Assembly (NCBI RefSeq): GCF_900099765.1
Contig: NZ_FNDX01000007.1
Location: 1-64,000, forward strand
Reading direction: 5' to 3'
Length of the DNA stretch: 64,000 nucleotides
DNA from: Paenibacillus typhae
Lineage (GTDB): Bacteria; Bacillota; Bacilli; Paenibacillales; Paenibacillaceae
The notes beneath the pieces are model-generated. The model saw only the letters and a program-made list of their open reading frames with translations, did no database searches and was not told where the DNA came from. Positions 35,235 through 44,202 of this stretch are shown piece after piece. The position numbers were made by a program, and so were the translations under genes. Positions within the stretch are counted from its first letter, which is position 1. Every line of letters starts with the position of its first letter.

Positions 35235-36955
35235 ATGCGCAACGTATAATCAAGCGGCGTAATAAGCGTTACAATGACCTTCTGGCAGCCATCCGGGTAG
35301 CTCATGCCCCGGATTTCGGCCAAATGGTGCTCATGGCTGCCATGCTCAAGCTCCATCCAGTCTCCGCCGCAGCTGTAGCGCAGCTTGCCGGATTTCCAGA
35401 AGGAGGCCTCCGTCATTCCCGGAACCGGTGTCAGCGCCTCTCCCTCCAAGATCCCTTCACTGCCGAAGAGCAGCACGATCTGGGTCAGCACATCCGCCGG
35501 TGACGGCGATGTGAGATGCAGCTCCCAGCCTCCGCTGTGCTCGGTCACCTCGACGGAGAATTTACTTACCTGGGAATGGGTAAGCGGCCTTTCGCCGTGC
35601 GGCAGCAGATACCACGGACTGGCAGGCAGCCCTGAAAGCGGCGGCAGCTTGTCTGCAGGAATCGTACCGTAATAGCCCTTCTCCCCGGTGGACTCCAGCC
35701 GGAAGCCTGCCTCGGTCTCCACCAGGGAATCCATAGTGATCAGCCCCGGCTCAAAGCTGGAAGCCAGCTGAACCCCGAGCAGGCGCGCCTTGCCGTGGCG
35801 CAGAGAGAACAGTGAAGACGCCTCGGTCATCACGCTCACACTTGTGGAGCCTCTGCGGACCCGGGCAACCGGTGCCCCGAATTCGGTATGCTGCTTGCTG
35901 TGGCGGACAGGGCCGCCGTAGCCGTCATGCCTCATCCGGTCCAGCAGCTCCCGGCGGTTGAATGCGCCGTTAATTACCTTCCGGTACTGGCCAGGCAGCT
36001 CTCCCGGTTTCACCGCAGCCGACTGCAGCTGCGGGTATAACAGGAAGCCAAGCATGATCTGATTCGGCAGTGAACCGGGGTGAATAACAGAGCGGCCGGC
36101 CAGCTCGGCCAGTGCGGCAAATTCGGCATCCCCGTCAAGCTCAGCCATCAGCTTATAGCACAGATAGTAGTCTGCCAGCGAGAAGACACTGCCGAAATCC
36201 TGTCGTCCCGAATAATCGGTCACTACTTCCCCGTCCGGGTGGACGAGATATTTCATCATCCGCAGATTTTGGCGAACCGGCTCAAGCAGCTCCGGCCGGT
36301 TCAAATCCTGGGCCGCATAATAGAGCATAATGTCACTGACAGTGTTGTAGATCCCGTTGCTGCGCTCCGTCCACTCTCCGTCCGGGGTGATGTCCATCCC
36401 CTCCTGCAGCCATTCTTCGGCTCTGCACTTCAGCTCTTCCTGTCCGAAAATCCGGTATAGGGAGCCGAGCGCAGCGGTCAGTACCCAGCGGTGGTTGGGC
36501 GTATGCACGCCGCCGGTCAGCATCGCCGGCAAGGCCCGCTGCAGAAACATGCCGATCTTCTCCTGAACCGCGCGGGCAGGATCCCAGGCCTGCTGCTCCA
36601 GCAGGGTATAGATATTAGCTAACCCCACTACCACAAAGGCCGTATCCGGCGGTGAATGGTAGTTGGTCCAGCCCGGAGATATCGTGCCGTCCTCATGCTG
36701 GAACCGCAGCATGAAATCCGCCGCCTGGTGCAGCTGCTGAAGCAGGGCCGGATCACGGTAATACTGCGACTGCGGATTACAGAGTGCGGCAGCCCAGGCC
36801 GCAATGTACTGGGCGGTGCCGGTATGATTCGGCCAGGCTACGCCGCTTAGCGGATCACGCACGCCTCCGAAGTAACGGTTATCCCGGTCAGTGATCTGCA
36901 TCTCCAGTGATTCCTGTGTCCACTTGTCATTTATAGCCGTTATCTTTTTGAACAT
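35222..36955 (-). CDS. alpha/alpha-toroid glycan-active enzyme (heparinase II/III-like)
   Basis: The 577-aa protein has an N-terminal helical region of about 300 residues with the repeat pattern of (alpha/alpha) toroid carbohydrate enzymes (QYIAAWAAALCNP, FQHEDGTISPGW, WTERSNGIYNTVSD). A beta-rich C-terminal half follows, with the layout of polysaccharide lyases and heparinase II/III-like proteins. No signal peptide is present, so it should act in the cytoplasm on imported oligosaccharide. ATG at 36955 lies 3 bp after the isomerase stop. It is the last gene of the ABC operon. The family assignment is by architecture; substrate unknown. Confidence 0.65.
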   Translation of the reverse strand: MFKKITAINDKWTQESLEMQITDRDNRYFGGVRDPLSGVAWPNHTGTAQYIAAWAAALCNPQSQYYRDPALLQQLHQAADFMLRFQHEDGTISPGWTNYHSPPDTAFVVVGLANIYTLLEQQAWDPARAVQEKIGMFLQRALPAMLTGGVHTPNHRWVLTAALGSLYRIFGQEELKCRAEEWLQEGMDITPDGEWTERSNGIYNTVSDIMLYYAAQDLNRPELLEPVRQNLRMMKYLVHPDGEVVTDYSGRQDFGSVFSLADYYLCYKLMAELDGDAEFAALAELAGRSVIHPGSLPNQIMLGFLLYPQLQSAAVKPGELPGQYRKVINGAFNRRELLDRMRHDGYGGPVRHSKQHTEFGAPVARVRRGSTSVSVMTEASSLFSLRHGKARLLGVQLASSFEPGLITMDSLVETEAGFRLESTGEKGYYGTIPADKLPPLSGLPASPWYLLPHGERPLTHSQVSKFSVEVTEHSGGWELHLTSPSPADVLTQIVLLFGSEGILEGEALTPVPGMTEASFWKSGKLRYSCGGDWMELEHGSHEHHLAEIRGMSYPDGCQKVIVTLITPLDYTLRISLS

Positions 36956-36958
36956 CTG

Positions 36959-37942
36959 CTATTCCCCTCCAACTGTCCGCGCAATCCGTCCTCCGCTGCG
37001 CCGGGCTATCTTTGAAACAAGCATCTGATGACTCAGTTCAATATCCGCCGGGGCGCAGGCCGCTTTCAGCTCATACACCTTGACCGGTGCCTGGGCGATA
37101 ATATCGAGGAAGGAATCGAAGCCCTCCATATCCCCGCTGTGTACATATGGACACCAATGATCCGATAGTCCAATCGTTTCATGTATATGGACGCCTACAA
37201 TATCTTCTATCATTGCATTCGCTTCGTTCACATTGTCATATAGCCCCATCCGTCCCATCATCATGCCGTGGCCGATGTCATACCACAGGCCGACCGGTGC
37301 TCCCCTCAGGCCAGAGATAATGGTCCTGGCCTCCTCCAGTGTCGGCATCTGGTTGCAGCGCGAACGGGTTTCAATCCCGAATTTCACTTTGTACCCGCGT
37401 CTCTCGGATTGCTCGCACACGTCGTCGAGGCTGCTCATAATACGCTGAATATAGCCGTCGCTCAGGGCTTCCCGGCGCTCAATCATTTCAGCCCAAAGCC
37501 GCTGATACGCGGCAGACTCCCGGCCTTGTGTGCTGTAAATCTCTTTAAGCTGATGGTCAATATCCCGGTCAAAAGGCACCTCGCCGGGATGCACCACAAC
37601 GGCCTCTGCCCCATAGCGGTGGGCGTATTCCGCCGACTGCAGCAGCAGCTCCACCGCCCTGCTCCGCCGCTCCTTGTCTTCAAAGCCAAGCAGCACTGAA
37701 TCTGTGCCGTAGTCGGGATCGGCTATATGCGGGAATGTATTGTGTACACTGGAGATGCCGATCTCTCCCCGTTCAATCAGCGGCTCAATCGTCTGCAGCA
37801 TTTCACGGGTTACATTGTAGTTCAGTTCAACTCTGGAGAAGCCAAGCGAACGTATTTCTTCTATCATCCGGTCACCGGATTCATGCCTTCTGATATTCCA
37901 GCAGGTCGAGAAGGAGTATTGCTCTTTTGATGTGAATTTCAC
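36959..37942 (-). CDS. sugar phosphate isomerase/epimerase (xylose isomerase-like TIM barrel)
   Basis: The 327-aa protein is of the AP-endonuclease-2 / xylose-isomerase-like family. It shows the barrel pattern with metal-ligand candidates in VVVHPGEVP, FGIETRSRCNQMP, WYDIGHGMMMG and GVHIHETIG. Members isomerise or epimerise sugars or inositol derivatives. The start is taken as GTG at 37942 because GAGGGGG lies 9 nt before it. It is embedded between ABC permeases and a glycan enzyme, so it probably handles the imported sugar. Confidence 0.8.
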   Translation of the reverse strand: MKFTSKEQYSFSTCWNIRRHESGDRMIEEIRSLGFSRVELNYNVTREMLQTIEPLIERGEIGISSVHNTFPHIADPDYGTDSVLLGFEDKERRSRAVELLLQSAEYAHRYGAEAVVVHPGEVPFDRDIDHQLKEIYSTQGRESAAYQRLWAEMIERREALSDGYIQRIMSSLDDVCEQSERRGYKVKFGIETRSRCNQMPTLEEARTIISGLRGAPVGLWYDIGHGMMMGRMGLYDNVNEANAMIEDIVGVHIHETIGLSDHWCPYVHSGDMEGFDSFLDIIAQAPVKVYELKAACAPADIELSHQMLVSKIARRSGGRIARTVGGE

Positions 37943-38070
37943 TCCAGTACACCCCCTCATATTCATTGTTAACAGAAGTTTCTCTCATTCTAAACTACTT
38001 TGAATTGCCTAAGTCCCTTACATTCTTCAGTTCCTCATTCCTCAAATTCCAAAGCTCCCCTTACAACGTC

Positions 38071-38991
38071 TTATCCCTTAACAGCCCCGGTCATTACACC
38101 GGAGACAAAGTACTTCTGCAGCCAAGGATATACGAGCAGAATCGGCACTGTCGCGAACATTACTGTCGCCGCCTTGAGGCTTTCCGGCACTACTGTACTG
38201 ATAGCGTTACCCTCCATCCGCATCAGATCCGACACCTGGCTGTTCTGGATCATCTGGTACAGCTTAAGCTGCAGCGGATACAGCTCCGGCTTGGTAATAT
38301 ACATCAGTGTATCCTGGAATCCGTTCCACCGGCCGACCGCATAGAACAGGCTTAAGGTAGCAAGCACCGGCATGGACAGCGGCAAAATAATCCGGAGCAG
38401 TGTGCCGAACTGGCTGCTGCCGTCAATCTCTGCGGACTCCTTCAGCGCATCCGGAATGCCGGCGAGGAAAGAGATCAGAATGATCATGTAGAACGGGCTA
38501 ATCAGTCCCGGCAGAATTAGGGCCCAGATGGTATTTAGCAGGTGCAATTCACGTGTAAGAATATATTCGGGAATAATACCGCCGCTGAAGAACATCGTCA
38601 CTACAATAATGAACATAAAGATTTTGCGGCCCTTCAGGTCCTTCTTGGACAGCGCATAGCCGGCCGCAACTGTCATCATCATGCAGAGAACCGTAAAAAG
38701 CACGGTCAGAAATACGGTGAAGCCCAGCGAACGGATCATGGCAGCATCACCGAACACCTTTTTATACGCCTCAATATTGAAATCCAAGGGCAATAAAGTG
38801 ACTTTTCCCGATGCGATCGGCACGGTTCCGCTGAAGGATACAGCCAGAATATGAATAAACGGAATCAGACACGCCAGCACAGAAAGAATCAGACAGACGA
38901 TAATGACCACATCAAATGCATTGTTAGTCGCTTTATTGTTCCTTATGTTAGTCGCTCTTTTGCTCATTATGTTAACTGCTCTTTCACTCAT
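38071..38991 (-). CDS. ABC transporter permease (LplC-like)
   Basis: The 306-aa CUT1-type sugar permease has six membrane segments and the EAA-loop motif ESAEIDGSSQFGTLLRIILPL, which contacts the ATPase. Its N-terminus is a tandem of three 8-residue units (MSERAVNI, MSKRATNI, RNNKATNN), encoded by 24-bp repeats at 38920-38991. ATG at 38991 follows AGGGAG. The second ATG (38967) could also be used. It pairs with the permease at 39019. No ATPase gene is nearby, so a shared MsmK-type ATPase is expected. Confidence 0.9.
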   Translation of the reverse strand: MSERAVNIMSKRATNIRNNKATNNAFDVVIIVCLILSVLACLIPFIHILAVSFSGTVPIASGKVTLLPLDFNIEAYKKVFGDAAMIRSLGFTVFLTVLFTVLCMMMTVAAGYALSKKDLKGRKIFMFIIVVTMFFSGGIIPEYILTRELHLLNTIWALILPGLISPFYMIILISFLAGIPDALKESAEIDGSSQFGTLLRIILPLSMPVLATLSLFYAVGRWNGFQDTLMYITKPELYPLQLKLYQMIQNSQVSDLMRMEGNAISTVVPESLKAATVMFATVPILLVYPWLQKYFVSGVMTGAVKG

Positions 38992-39018
38992 AATGTACAC
39001 TCCCTGTCAAAAGGTTGT

Positions 39019-39921
39019 TTAGAGGATGCTCTCGTCTGTAAGCTTTTTGGAGATATAATTGGCCGCCAGCAGGAAGATGAGTCCAACCACTGCCTGGAAG
39101 AGCCCGACCACTGTAGCCAGCGTATACTGCCCCGATTCAAGTCCGATCCGGTATACGAAGGTGCTCAGCACATCCGAGTATTCCCTTACAGCCAGGTTGC
39201 CGATAACAAACGGTCGCTCAAAGCCGATCGAAATCATATTCCCCAGGTTGATGATCAGCAGCGTAACAATCGTCGGTTTGATTCCCGGAATCGTTATATG
39301 CAGAATTCGCTTCAGCCTGCCGGCCCCGTCCACTTCAGCCGCCTCGAACAATTCCTTATTGATGCCGGTAAGCGCCGCCAGATAGAGGATCGTCCCCCAG
39401 CCGGCACTTTGCCACACCCCGGTCAGCAGGTAGGTGATCAGCCAGTAATTTTTTTCAGACAGAAAAGGTACAGCATCGAAGCCCAGGCTCATCAGCAGAT
39501 TGTTGATCATACCGGACTGTGTGCCGAACAATTGATAGACAATTCCCCCGATGATTACCCAGGAAATAAAATGCGGAATGTACAGAATGGTCTGCGACAG
39601 CTTTTTGAACCAGACCACTTTCAGCTCAAACAGCATGATCGCCAGAATTAAAGGTGCCGGAAATGAAACGATAAGATCGAGAAAGTTCAGCATCAGCGTA
39701 TTGCGCAGGGTTAAGTAGAAATCATGATTGGCAAAAACCTCGCGGAATCCGTCCAGGCCGATCCATTCACTGCCGCCGATTCCCCTGAAAAAGTTGAAAT
39801 CCTTAAAAGCAATCTGCACACCGTACATAGGGCCATATTTAAAAATAATGAAAAAGGTTATAGGCAGCACCAGCAATGCGTACATCTGCCAGTTTCTGCG
39901 GAAATATCGGGCGTACCCCAT
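39019..39921 (-). CDS. ABC transporter permease (LplB-like)
   Basis: The 300-aa CUT1-type permease has six membrane helices, the KYGPMYGVQIAFKDF segment after helix 1 typical of LplB/YteP relatives, and the EAA loop EAAEVDGAGRLKRILHITIP. It forms the channel with the permease at 38071. ATG at 39921 follows AAAGGAGGAG. It lies downstream of the binding-protein gene with a stem-loop between them. Confidence 0.92.
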   Translation of the reverse strand: MGYARYFRRNWQMYALLVLPITFFIIFKYGPMYGVQIAFKDFNFFRGIGGSEWIGLDGFREVFANHDFYLTLRNTLMLNFLDLIVSFPAPLILAIMLFELKVVWFKKLSQTILYIPHFISWVIIGGIVYQLFGTQSGMINNLLMSLGFDAVPFLSEKNYWLITYLLTGVWQSAGWGTILYLAALTGINKELFEAAEVDGAGRLKRILHITIPGIKPTIVTLLIINLGNMISIGFERPFVIGNLAVREYSDVLSTFVYRIGLESGQYTLATVVGLFQAVVGLIFLLAANYISKKLTDESIL

Positions 39922-39959
39922 GGGCGGCTCCTCCTTTGCTATGCCTCGGATGTTAAGGG

Positions 39960-39988
39960 GAGCGGCACGGCTTGCAGCCGCACCGCTC
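39960..39988 (-). other. intercistronic stem-loop
   Basis: GAGCGGCACGGC (39960-39971) pairs with GCCGCACCGCTC (39977-39988), with wobble on one strand, and there is no T-run. Such hairpins after binding-protein genes commonly stabilise their mRNA, so that the binding protein exceeds the permeases. Confidence 0.6.
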
Positions 39989-40000
39989 TATCAAGATCTG

Positions 40001-41593
40001 TTACTGTTGCTCGCTGTAGGCTGCTTTGCGTTCATCCAGGATCGCCTGTCCGCCGCTTCCCATATAGTCCTTCAGCATGCTTTCATAGGTTGCATCGAAT
40101 TCTGCCGGCGACACCATCGCCGATTTTACAATCAGCTGCTTGGCCTTTTCGCTGAGTGTGGTGCCGTATTTACTTTCCGCCTCAATTGGACGGCTGGTAT
40201 ACACAGGCTCGATGGCATCGGTGTTTGAAATATCAAGCGATTTGGCAATGATATCCTGGTAGTCAGGCTTGAAGCTCTTCACAAAAGCTTCATTGTTCTT
40301 CTCCTGGCTCTCAAAGATCCGGCCGTTAGCGATAATCCCGATATCCCCGCCGCCCATCAGCTTGTTCGTGGACTCGGCAGACAAATTCGGAATGGCAACC
40401 GGCACACCGTCTTCCAGAGTGTAATGCTCGCCTTCAATTCCGTTCTGAATGTACATCAGATGGTCTTCAGAGGCCATCCAGTCGAGATATTTGATCGCTT
40501 CAACTGCATGTTCACTGGATTTGGGAACCATAATATACATTCCGTTCGGGGCAGCCACCGGTTTGGCATGCTTGCCTTCACTGTTCGTATAAGGATCAAT
40601 TGCAGTCAGGACCGCATCCGGATGGTTCTGCAGGAGCAAATCATAAGCACCTTCAGGGTAAAAGATGTTATCATTGTCTTCACTAAAAGCACCTACGAGC
40701 CCGGAGCCGATATTCTGTGTAAGAGTCTCCTTATTTTCATCGAGGGCAAAATCCTTGCTGATCAGCCCTTCATTATACAGCTTGTTCAAATATTGGACTG
40801 CATCCTTGAAGCCCGGTAGCAGCACCGGATAGTCTCTGGAGCTCAGTGTCTGGGTCAGCTCGAAGCGCTCCTGCTCGGTCACCGGCTGGATAAAGGACCA
40901 GATCAGCGACTCATATTGTCCAGGGGCAATCGTCATGCCGAGCGGAATAACCTTACCTCCGGTTTCACCCGGGTCCTTTTCTTTAAAAGCGACCAGAGTG
41001 TTATAAAGCTCCTCTGTTGTTGTCGGAACCGGCAGTCCCAGTTTATCCAGCCAGTCCTGGCGTACAAAGGAGGCGTATTTCCCAACGGTAGAGCGTTTGG
41101 CAGGGATGCTGTATTGCACGCCTTCATATTGACCGTATTTCAGTGTATCTTCACCAAGGAAGGCTTTCAGGTTCGGCCCGTATTCATCCAGCAGCGGAGT
41201 CAGATCCGTTAAGCCTCCCTGCTCGGCATATTTATTGAAGGTACCGGAATCGTAGGTAAACACAATATCAGGGACATCTGTACCGCTCGCCATTAATACG
41301 TTAAGCTTGGTTACTTCCTCCGAGCGGGGAATAGGGACAAATTCAACATCGATGTTGTTCGGCTGGCCAAAGCTTTCTTTAACATAGTCAGTCAAAAAGT
41401 TATCCGATGCCGTAAGTCCTGCCGGTGCGTTACCGCGGTCAAACACTTCGATCTTTAAGCTTCCGGCTTGTTCTGATCCGCCGTCACTTGCACTGGTACT
41501 GTTATTCTGCGAACACGCAGATAATAATACTGAAGAAGCAAGAACCGCTGAAAGACCCAAAGCCAATTTCCCTTTGCTGTGACCGTTTGCCAT
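40001..41593 (-). CDS. ABC transporter extracellular solute-binding lipoprotein (LplA-like)
   Basis: The 530-aa lipoprotein has a signal peptide ending in lipobox LLSAC (Cys at about residue 27), then a Ser/Asn-rich linker and a large bilobal binding domain of the LplA/family 1 type (about 500 residues). It should capture an oligosaccharide at the cell surface for the permeases downstream. ATG at 41593 follows AGGTGAGG. It is the first gene of the five-gene operon (binding protein, two permeases, isomerase, toroid enzyme). The 340-bp gap upstream holds only its promoter region and the terminator at 41874. Confidence 0.92.
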   Translation of the reverse strand: MANGHSKGKLALGLSAVLASSVLLSACSQNNSTSASDGGSEQAGSLKIEVFDRGNAPAGLTASDNFLTDYVKESFGQPNNIDVEFVPIPRSEEVTKLNVLMASGTDVPDIVFTYDSGTFNKYAEQGGLTDLTPLLDEYGPNLKAFLGEDTLKYGQYEGVQYSIPAKRSTVGKYASFVRQDWLDKLGLPVPTTTEELYNTLVAFKEKDPGETGGKVIPLGMTIAPGQYESLIWSFIQPVTEQERFELTQTLSSRDYPVLLPGFKDAVQYLNKLYNEGLISKDFALDENKETLTQNIGSGLVGAFSEDNDNIFYPEGAYDLLLQNHPDAVLTAIDPYTNSEGKHAKPVAAPNGMYIMVPKSSEHAVEAIKYLDWMASEDHLMYIQNGIEGEHYTLEDGVPVAIPNLSAESTNKLMGGGDIGIIANGRIFESQEKNNEAFVKSFKPDYQDIIAKSLDISNTDAIEPVYTSRPIEAESKYGTTLSEKAKQLIVKSAMVSPAEFDATYESMLKDYMGSGGQAILDERKAAYSEQQ

Positions 41594-41873
41594 ATTCCCT
41601 CACCTTACCCTTTCGAATTCTGGTATTAATCCAGTCGTCTCTGTCTCTGCTATGCTTTCGACTTGATCATGGGATGAATTATTACATCGTTTCTGAAAAT
41701 GCACAATATACATGTTTCTTTGCGTTTTTTCATGAAAATCATAGGGTTTTGCGTCATTTTTCATAACATATATACAGTTTTCCTGTGAATTTAACGGCTT
41801 GCTTCAATGAAATTCAAACAAACATGACATATAAATAACATCGTATGTTCTATGCGTGCTGGCTGATTCCGAT

Positions 41874-41917
41874 AAAAAAGCGTAAATGCCGGCCGCCTGG
41901 CTTCCGGATTTACGCTT
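41874..41917 (-). terminator. rho-independent terminator of the membrane AraC regulator unit
   Basis: The stem AAGCGTAAAT.CCGG/CCGG.ATTTACGCTT is followed by TTTTTT on the minus strand. It separates the regulator-kinase-MFS unit from the ABC operon. Confidence 0.88.
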
Positions 41918-41936
41918 GCATGTGCTAATCAATATC

Positions 41937-44168
41937 TCACGGATGATTCAGCTTCCGGTGATCGCCGGGGGTCATTCCGGTAACCCGCTTGAAGACCCTT
42001 CCGAAGGTAATAGCGTTAGCATAACCAACCTGCAGGGCAATATCCTGAATGCTGTCCTGCGTGTTGTCCAGCAGCTCCTTCGCCTTCTTTACCCGCAGCT
42101 CCGCCAGGAAGTCAACAAATTTCATATTGAATTCTTCCTTAAACAGATAGCTGGCATATTTGCCGGATATCTGGAACCGTTCGCTCAGATGATTCAAGGA
42201 GAGATCCGGATTGGCGTAATTATCCTCTATATAAAGCTTAACCTCCTTGATCATGACACGGTGGCTCTTGAGCTCATTCACCGAAACATAGACATGGTAG
42301 GTTTCATTCAGCCAGCCCGTTAACAGCTCCTTGATGTCCTCGAGATCAGTACTTCTGAGGATCTGCTCCTGTAATCCGCCGGTCCCGGTTAACGCCAGCT
42401 GCCGGTCCAGTGATTCCGAGATGCCCTTAAGCTCCTGCTCCAGCGCCTGCAGCATGACCTCCAGCAGCATGTAAATCTCTTCGTCCTTCAAGCGGTCTTT
42501 ACGGAAGGAAGCAAAAATCTCCTCCAGCCTGCTCCGCCAATTCTCCCCTGATAGCCGGAATTCCCGGACAAGCTGCGTAAAATTGCCGAAATACTTATAG
42601 CTCTGCAGCCCGGGCTCCTCCTGCCGGTCTATATGAACGGCAGCAACCTCTGTTCCGAGCGCCAGCCTGTGGCTGAGCACACCGGCAGCAGCTGTGTAGG
42701 ACAGGTGAATATCCTGCAGGCGGTCAACTGTGTGACCGACTCCAAAGGTAAGGGATAGCCGCAGATTCTCCAGAATCCAGCTGTGGCAGCCCCTGGCCAG
42801 CTCAAGCAGCAGCTGAGCATCCTCATCTGAAGGTCGGTGCCGCAGGCCGATCAGGACAGCAATCCGTTGTCCGCTCACCCATTCCGACCATGCCTGAAGC
42901 TGTTTCTCGGCCATCAGGTCGCTGATTACATTGGTCAGGGCGAATCTAAGCAAATTCTGCTCCTGCCGGGAAAGAACCTTTAGCTCATCTCCCGCATTCA
43001 GCTCCGCTGCAAATACAACAAAGCCGTCAAACTCCCGTTTTCCTTCAAACGGATCAAGCGCTGTTAGTCTTTCAGATACATCCTTCAGGCGTTCACCGCT
43101 GATGATGTCCAGAAACAGCTGTCTGCGCCGGATCAGCAGATTTTCATAACGTTCCCGCTCATAGTCGGTTGTCAGCTGCACCAGACTGTCCAGGGCAGTA
43201 TGCATCAGGGCCAGCTCATCCGGATTAGCGGCTGCCGGCTCATTTTTGCCATGGGGCTGCAGCGCCTGAATCCGTACCATCAGCTGCTGGATCGGCCGGT
43301 AATTGCGGCGGGTGATATAAATGATATACAGCACTCCCAGAGTAATCGTCACCAGTCCGATCACAATCCAGACATAGGAGATGACCGAAATCCAGTCGAA
43401 CAGCCGGCCTGCGCGCAGTCCGCTCTCAAAGGTCCAGCCCAGGCTGTCCGCCCGGATCGTGGATAGCTTGCGGATGGTGTCATCACCTGACGTCTGCGAT
43501 GAATCATACAACAGGGTGCCTGCGGAATCTTTTATCCGGACAAAAGAAAGCTCGCCGTTCGTTAAACTGTCCACCAGACGCTCCAGGCGGTATACGCTGA
43601 TATTAATAACGATGTAACCGTCTGAGCCCAGTGGAATCGGAAGCCTTCTGGCCAGACTGACCACCGGATATTCAGCCTTGGCATTTCTTGGCTGGTACAT
43701 CCGCACCGGACTCCATCCGGACTGTATCTCCCGCTGTGAAATCTGATCAATATATGCTGCCTCATGCGTTAAGTCCAGGTCCACGTAGCCGCTTTGGCTG
43801 AGAATCTGCCTGTCCTTGCTGCGGTAAATATAGATTGAGTCTATCAGGCTGATGCGTTCAACCAGACGGTTCATGCTTTGGACAATTTCGTAGGCGCTGT
43901 CACCAGGGTAGACTGGACCGAACTTGTCAAAAAAATCGTTGTAGGAGTAGTTATTTTCGATCTCATCCAGCACACTGAGCTGCACATCACTTAATGTCCG
44001 TTCCACGGTATCTGCAATGTAGCTGGTGGAGATGTAATTGGCTTTTTGCGTCTCGCTGCGGGAGAGCTCTGTAATGATCATAAAAGCCAGAAAAATAAGC
44101 ACCGACACGACAAGAAGAAAGACAGGGAAGTATGAAAATAGCATCCGACTGTACCAACTGCGTTTCAT
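41937..44168 (-). CDS. membrane-bound AraC-family transcriptional regulator (YesS-like)
   Basis: The 743-aa one-component regulator has membrane helix 1 (about 8-32) and an extracellular sensor region (about 35-265). Membrane helix 2 lies at about 268-290, followed by a cytoplasmic linker. The C-terminal AraC HTH pair spans about 640-740 (LSLNHLSERFQISGKYASYLF, DIALQVGYANAITFGRVFKRV). Such proteins sense an external sugar or a loaded binding protein and activate a neighbouring ABC operon. ATG at 44168 follows GGGAGG. It is the last gene of the ROK-kinase-MFS unit and adjacent to the ABC operon it probably controls. Confidence 0.9.
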   Translation of the reverse strand: MKRSWYSRMLFSYFPVFLLVVSVLIFLAFMIITELSRSETQKANYISTSYIADTVERTLSDVQLSVLDEIENNYSYNDFFDKFGPVYPGDSAYEIVQSMNRLVERISLIDSIYIYRSKDRQILSQSGYVDLDLTHEAAYIDQISQREIQSGWSPVRMYQPRNAKAEYPVVSLARRLPIPLGSDGYIVINISVYRLERLVDSLTNGELSFVRIKDSAGTLLYDSSQTSGDDTIRKLSTIRADSLGWTFESGLRAGRLFDWISVISYVWIVIGLVTITLGVLYIIYITRRNYRPIQQLMVRIQALQPHGKNEPAAANPDELALMHTALDSLVQLTTDYERERYENLLIRRRQLFLDIISGERLKDVSERLTALDPFEGKREFDGFVVFAAELNAGDELKVLSRQEQNLLRFALTNVISDLMAEKQLQAWSEWVSGQRIAVLIGLRHRPSDEDAQLLLELARGCHSWILENLRLSLTFGVGHTVDRLQDIHLSYTAAAGVLSHRLALGTEVAAVHIDRQEEPGLQSYKYFGNFTQLVREFRLSGENWRSRLEEIFASFRKDRLKDEEIYMLLEVMLQALEQELKGISESLDRQLALTGTGGLQEQILRSTDLEDIKELLTGWLNETYHVYVSVNELKSHRVMIKEVKLYIEDNYANPDLSLNHLSERFQISGKYASYLFKEEFNMKFVDFLAELRVKKAKELLDNTQDSIQDIALQVGYANAITFGRVFKRVTGMTPGDHRKLNHP

Positions 44169-44202
44169 CGCGCTTCCCTCCCTTTTTTAGAAATGATTAA
44201 CT

